Source: Bacteroidales bacterium UBA1745 (GTDB lineage Bacteria; Bacteroidota; Bacteroidia; Bacteroidales; UBA932). Taken from it: DNA of 64,000 nucleotides. Made by a program: the position numbers and the translations under genes. Position 1 is the stretch's first letter; each line of letters starts with the position of its first letter. Under the pieces are notes generated by a model. That model searched no databases, was not told where the DNA came from, and saw only the letters and a program-made list of their open reading frames with translations. The stretch is taken from positions 39,838 through 103,837 of the forward strand of contig DCHT01000062.1 of NCBI GenBank assembly GCA_002314885.1, read 5' to 3'. Positions 62,325 through 64,000 of this stretch are shown one piece after another.

Positions 62325-62801
62325 TCAGACTAAATCGGAATAGGAGGCACCCACGTATGAGATGATGTCCTCCGGGGATATCTTGAACTGAAGCCCACGC
62401 ACGCCCGCACTTATATATATATAGTCATAGAGCTGGGCGCTTTCCTCCAGAAAGGTGGGGAATGGCTTCTTCATACCGATAGGAGAACAGCCTCCGCGTA
62501 TGTAGCCCGTGGTGGGCAGGAGTTCCTTCATCGGAATCAGGTCGCAGTTCTTGTTGCCGGAAACCTTGGCGGCCTTCTTGAGGTCCACGTTCTCCCCTCC
62601 CGGAATCACACAGACGAAATGTCCCGTCTTGTCCCCTTTCAGCACGAGCGTCTTGAAGACCTGCTCCAGAGGTTCTCCGAGCTGCTCTGCCACGTGGTCG
62701 GCGGCGAGATTGTTCTCGTCCACCTCGTAGGGCACCAATTCGTAGGCAATATGGGCGGCGTCGAGCAGTCGAGCCGCATTGGTCTTCTCCAGTTTCTTCA
62801 T
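62325..62801 (-). CDS. ybaK: Cys-tRNA(Pro)/Cys-tRNA(Cys) deacylase YbaK
   Basis: YbaK/EbsC-type editing protein that removes misacylated Cys from tRNA-Pro, 158 residues. Family blocks are FKTLVLKGDKTGHFVCVIPG, KAAKVSGNKNC and GYIRGGCSPIGMKKPFPTF. It lies 2 bases after rsmD. A short TA run (62411-62423) within the gene is not a separate element. Confidence 0.92.
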   Translation of the reverse strand: MKKLEKTNAARLLDAAHIAYELVPYEVDENNLAADHVAEQLGEPLEQVFKTLVLKGDKTGHFVCVIPGGENVDLKKAAKVSGNKNCDLIPMKELLPTTGYIRGGCSPIGMKKPFPTFLEESAQLYDYIYISAGVRGLQFKISPEDIISYVGASYSDLV

Positions 62802-62803
62802 AA

Positions 62804-63349
62804 TTACTCCTCGGATGGTTTCTCGAAGAAAGAGAAATGCACGTTGCCGTAGCTCTTCTCCTTCACGAAGTATGGATGTTCCTTGAAATTATAGGTATCC
62901 GGATGCTCGAGTATGAAATAGCAGCCCGGATGGAGTATGTCGTGGGAAAACACCTTGTCCGGAATGGTGTCCAGGCCCTCGATGGCATACGGAGGGTCCG
63001 CGAAGATGATGTCGAACTTCTCGTGGCATATCTCGAGGAAGTCGAACACATTGTGATGCACCACGGTGAGATTGTCAAGGCCGAACTTGGCAGCCTGACT
63101 CTTGATGAAGCTGGCGTGCATAGGCAGCATCTCCACGCAATAGACGCGTGAGGCTCCACGGGATGCGAACTCGTAGGAAATGGCTCCGGTACCGCCGAAG
63201 AGGTCCAGCACCTTGAGGTCCTCGAACTCGTATTCGTTGTTGAGGATATTGAAAAGCCCCTCCTTCGCGAAATCCGTGGTAGGACGGGCCTTATAGCCGT
63301 TAGGTGGGAGAATGAATTTTCCCTTGAGTCTGCCGCCGATGATCCTCAT
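62804..63349 (-). CDS. rsmD: 16S rRNA (guanine966-N2)-methyltransferase RsmD
   Basis: SAM-dependent methyltransferase acting on 16S rRNA, 181 residues. It opens MRIIGGRLKGK, and has RPTTDFAKEGLFNIL, the SAM-binding VLDLFGGTGAISYE and the catalytic DPPY (about 117-120). It lies 3 bases after the DUF3822 gene, a pairing common in Bacteroidetes. Confidence 0.95.
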   Translation of the reverse strand: MRIIGGRLKGKFILPPNGYKARPTTDFAKEGLFNILNNEYEFEDLKVLDLFGGTGAISYEFASRGASRVYCVEMLPMHASFIKSQAAKFGLDNLTVVHHNVFDFLEICHEKFDIIFADPPYAIEGLDTIPDKVFSHDILHPGCYFILEHPDTYNFKEHPYFVKEKSYGNVHFSFFEKPSEE

Positions 63350-63352
63350 AGC

Positions 63353-64000
63353 CTAGAGAAGGGTTTCGACGGACTTGAAATAGTTGTAGAGAGACATCTC
63401 CTCCTCGCCGGAGAGAGGTGTGCGGAACCAGATTGAAGACACTTCAGGATTCAGCTGGAACTTGCGCATCACCATAAAGATGAAATATTCGGCGGTGGTG
63501 AAGTCGGCGGCCTTGAAGGCATTGCACAGCAGCAGGGTCCTGCCCTGGGCAACGACGAGATAGAGGTAGCCGTCCGCGTATGACGCCACGATCTTGTTGT
63601 AGTCGCTGACGTCAGCGAGGGACTTCAGCAGATAGTACTGCTCCGGGAAGATGTTGCCGCGGCTGCCATCGGTGCGGAGCACGGCATTGTAGAGCATACT
63701 GCTCAATGTGCCTCCGTCGGATACTGAATAGACGGCGTAGGCGCCCAGTTCCGGCAGTTCGACATAGTTCACGACGTCGCTGTCATCGAGGGTCACGGTC
63801 TCGGAGAGCATCGTACGCGCAGTGGCAGCGGAGAAGAAGCCGGAAGGTATGAGTGTGAACTTAGGGGTGAACACGGCAATGTCCACCGAGTCATATCGCC
63901 TGCGGAGTTCCTCACAGGTGAATACACGGTCTGCGCCCAGCCAACCTGACCGGGCGCAGCCTATATTCAAGGAGAATCCGTTCAGGCTGACCTGAAGGGA
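63353..64000 (-). CDS. DUF3822 family protein (5' end beyond the window)
   Basis: At least 215 codons are open to the window edge. The frame continues upstream of an internal TTG with SLQVSLNGFSLNIG, matching the usual DUF3822 opening (S-x-Q-V-S-x-x-G-F-S), so the true start lies outside. The fold resembles an actin/ASKHA-type ATPase relative (VEQYYLLKSL-like segment FPEQYYLLKSLADVSDYN), but no catalytic role is known. Adjacent rsmD supports the family call. Confidence 0.82.
   Translation of the reverse strand, partial: SLQVSLNGFSLNIGCARSGWLGADRVFTCEELRRRYDSVDIAVFTPKFTLIPSGFFSAATARTMLSETVTLDDSDVVNYVELPELGAYAVYSVSDGGTLSSMLYNAVLRTDGSRGNIFPEQYYLLKSLADVSDYNKIVASYADGYLYLVVAQGRTLLLCNAFKAADFTTAEYFIFMVMRKFQLNPEVSSIWFRTPLSGEEEMSLYNYFKSVETLL

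Noticed and set aside
62411..62423. Short TA dinucleotide run
   Set aside because: It lies inside ybaK, encodes ordinary residues (Tyr/Ile) and is too short to be a meaningful repeat or attachment site.
1..64000. CRISPR arrays, insertion sequences, prophage or integrase genes
   Set aside because: None seen: no regularly spaced repeats, no transposase or phage motifs, and uniform codon style throughout.

Overview
The window looks like a contiguous chromosomal segment from a Bacteroidales bacterium of moderately high GC content (mid-50s by eye). The evidence is the -7 promoter element TAnnTTTG before many genes, often with TTTG about 19-20 bases further upstream; the absence of Shine-Dalgarno sequences; a short primary sigma factor without region 1.1; the glycine-lipid acyltransferase pair glsA/glsB; DUF4293 and DUF3822 family genes; and many SPOR, LysM and lipoprotein genes. 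I cannot place the genus. The segment is almost fully coding (50 protein genes plus one small upstream ORF, two tRNAs and the SRP RNA). It has no transposase, phage, rRNA or CRISPR array, and no gene-free stretch reaches 300 bases.

Layout. 1-10 kb: pepD converges on a minus-strand unit rpsA - rnz - glucosaminidase/LysM - mltG - large lipoprotein; corA has its own promoter and terminator. 9.5-18.1 kb: ClC channel - tex - recR - Tricorn-like protease - glycosyltransferase. 18.2-24.4 kb: a small acidic protein, then htrA - rpoD - argS - YgiQ-type radical SAM enzyme. 24.5-27.1 kb (plus): dnaN - DnaQ-like exonuclease - FAH-like protein. 27-32.6 kb: tRNA-Thr abutting a BtuF-like lipoprotein gene, a BaiN/HI0933 flavoprotein, and SRP RNA - tRNA-Gly - M16 peptidase. 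32.6-38.1 kb: cdd - glsA - glsB facing away from mnmA, then ettA. 38.2-47 kb: a membrane-tethered AraC regulator; SPOR protein - M28-like/TonB fusion - leuS - yitT; and, divergently, CapA-like protein - phoH. 47-56.1 kb: gyrA - TPR protein, clpC-like, DUF4293 - fabF - M48 protease. 56.2-64 kb: uridine phosphorylase; GNAT - prfA - EF-hand protein; DUF3822 - rsmD - ybaK - nucleoside hydrolase/HAD fusion - mazG.

Most genes serve core functions (replication, translation, envelope). The most unusual signal is genome-scale: the palindrome CATG is almost absent. I found three copies in 64 kb where about 240 would be expected from composition, and codons before Met switch from C-ending to T-ending. 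Other points worth a second look are two upstream ORFs in the gyrA leader that share an 11-base start context, a start codon two bases after a tRNA 3' end, a divergent pair of nearly leaderless genes, an M28 peptidase fold lacking its zinc ligands and fused to a TonB C-terminal domain, an exported nucleoside hydrolase fused to a phosphomannomutase-type HAD domain, and an MnmA with an extra segment of about 100 residues.
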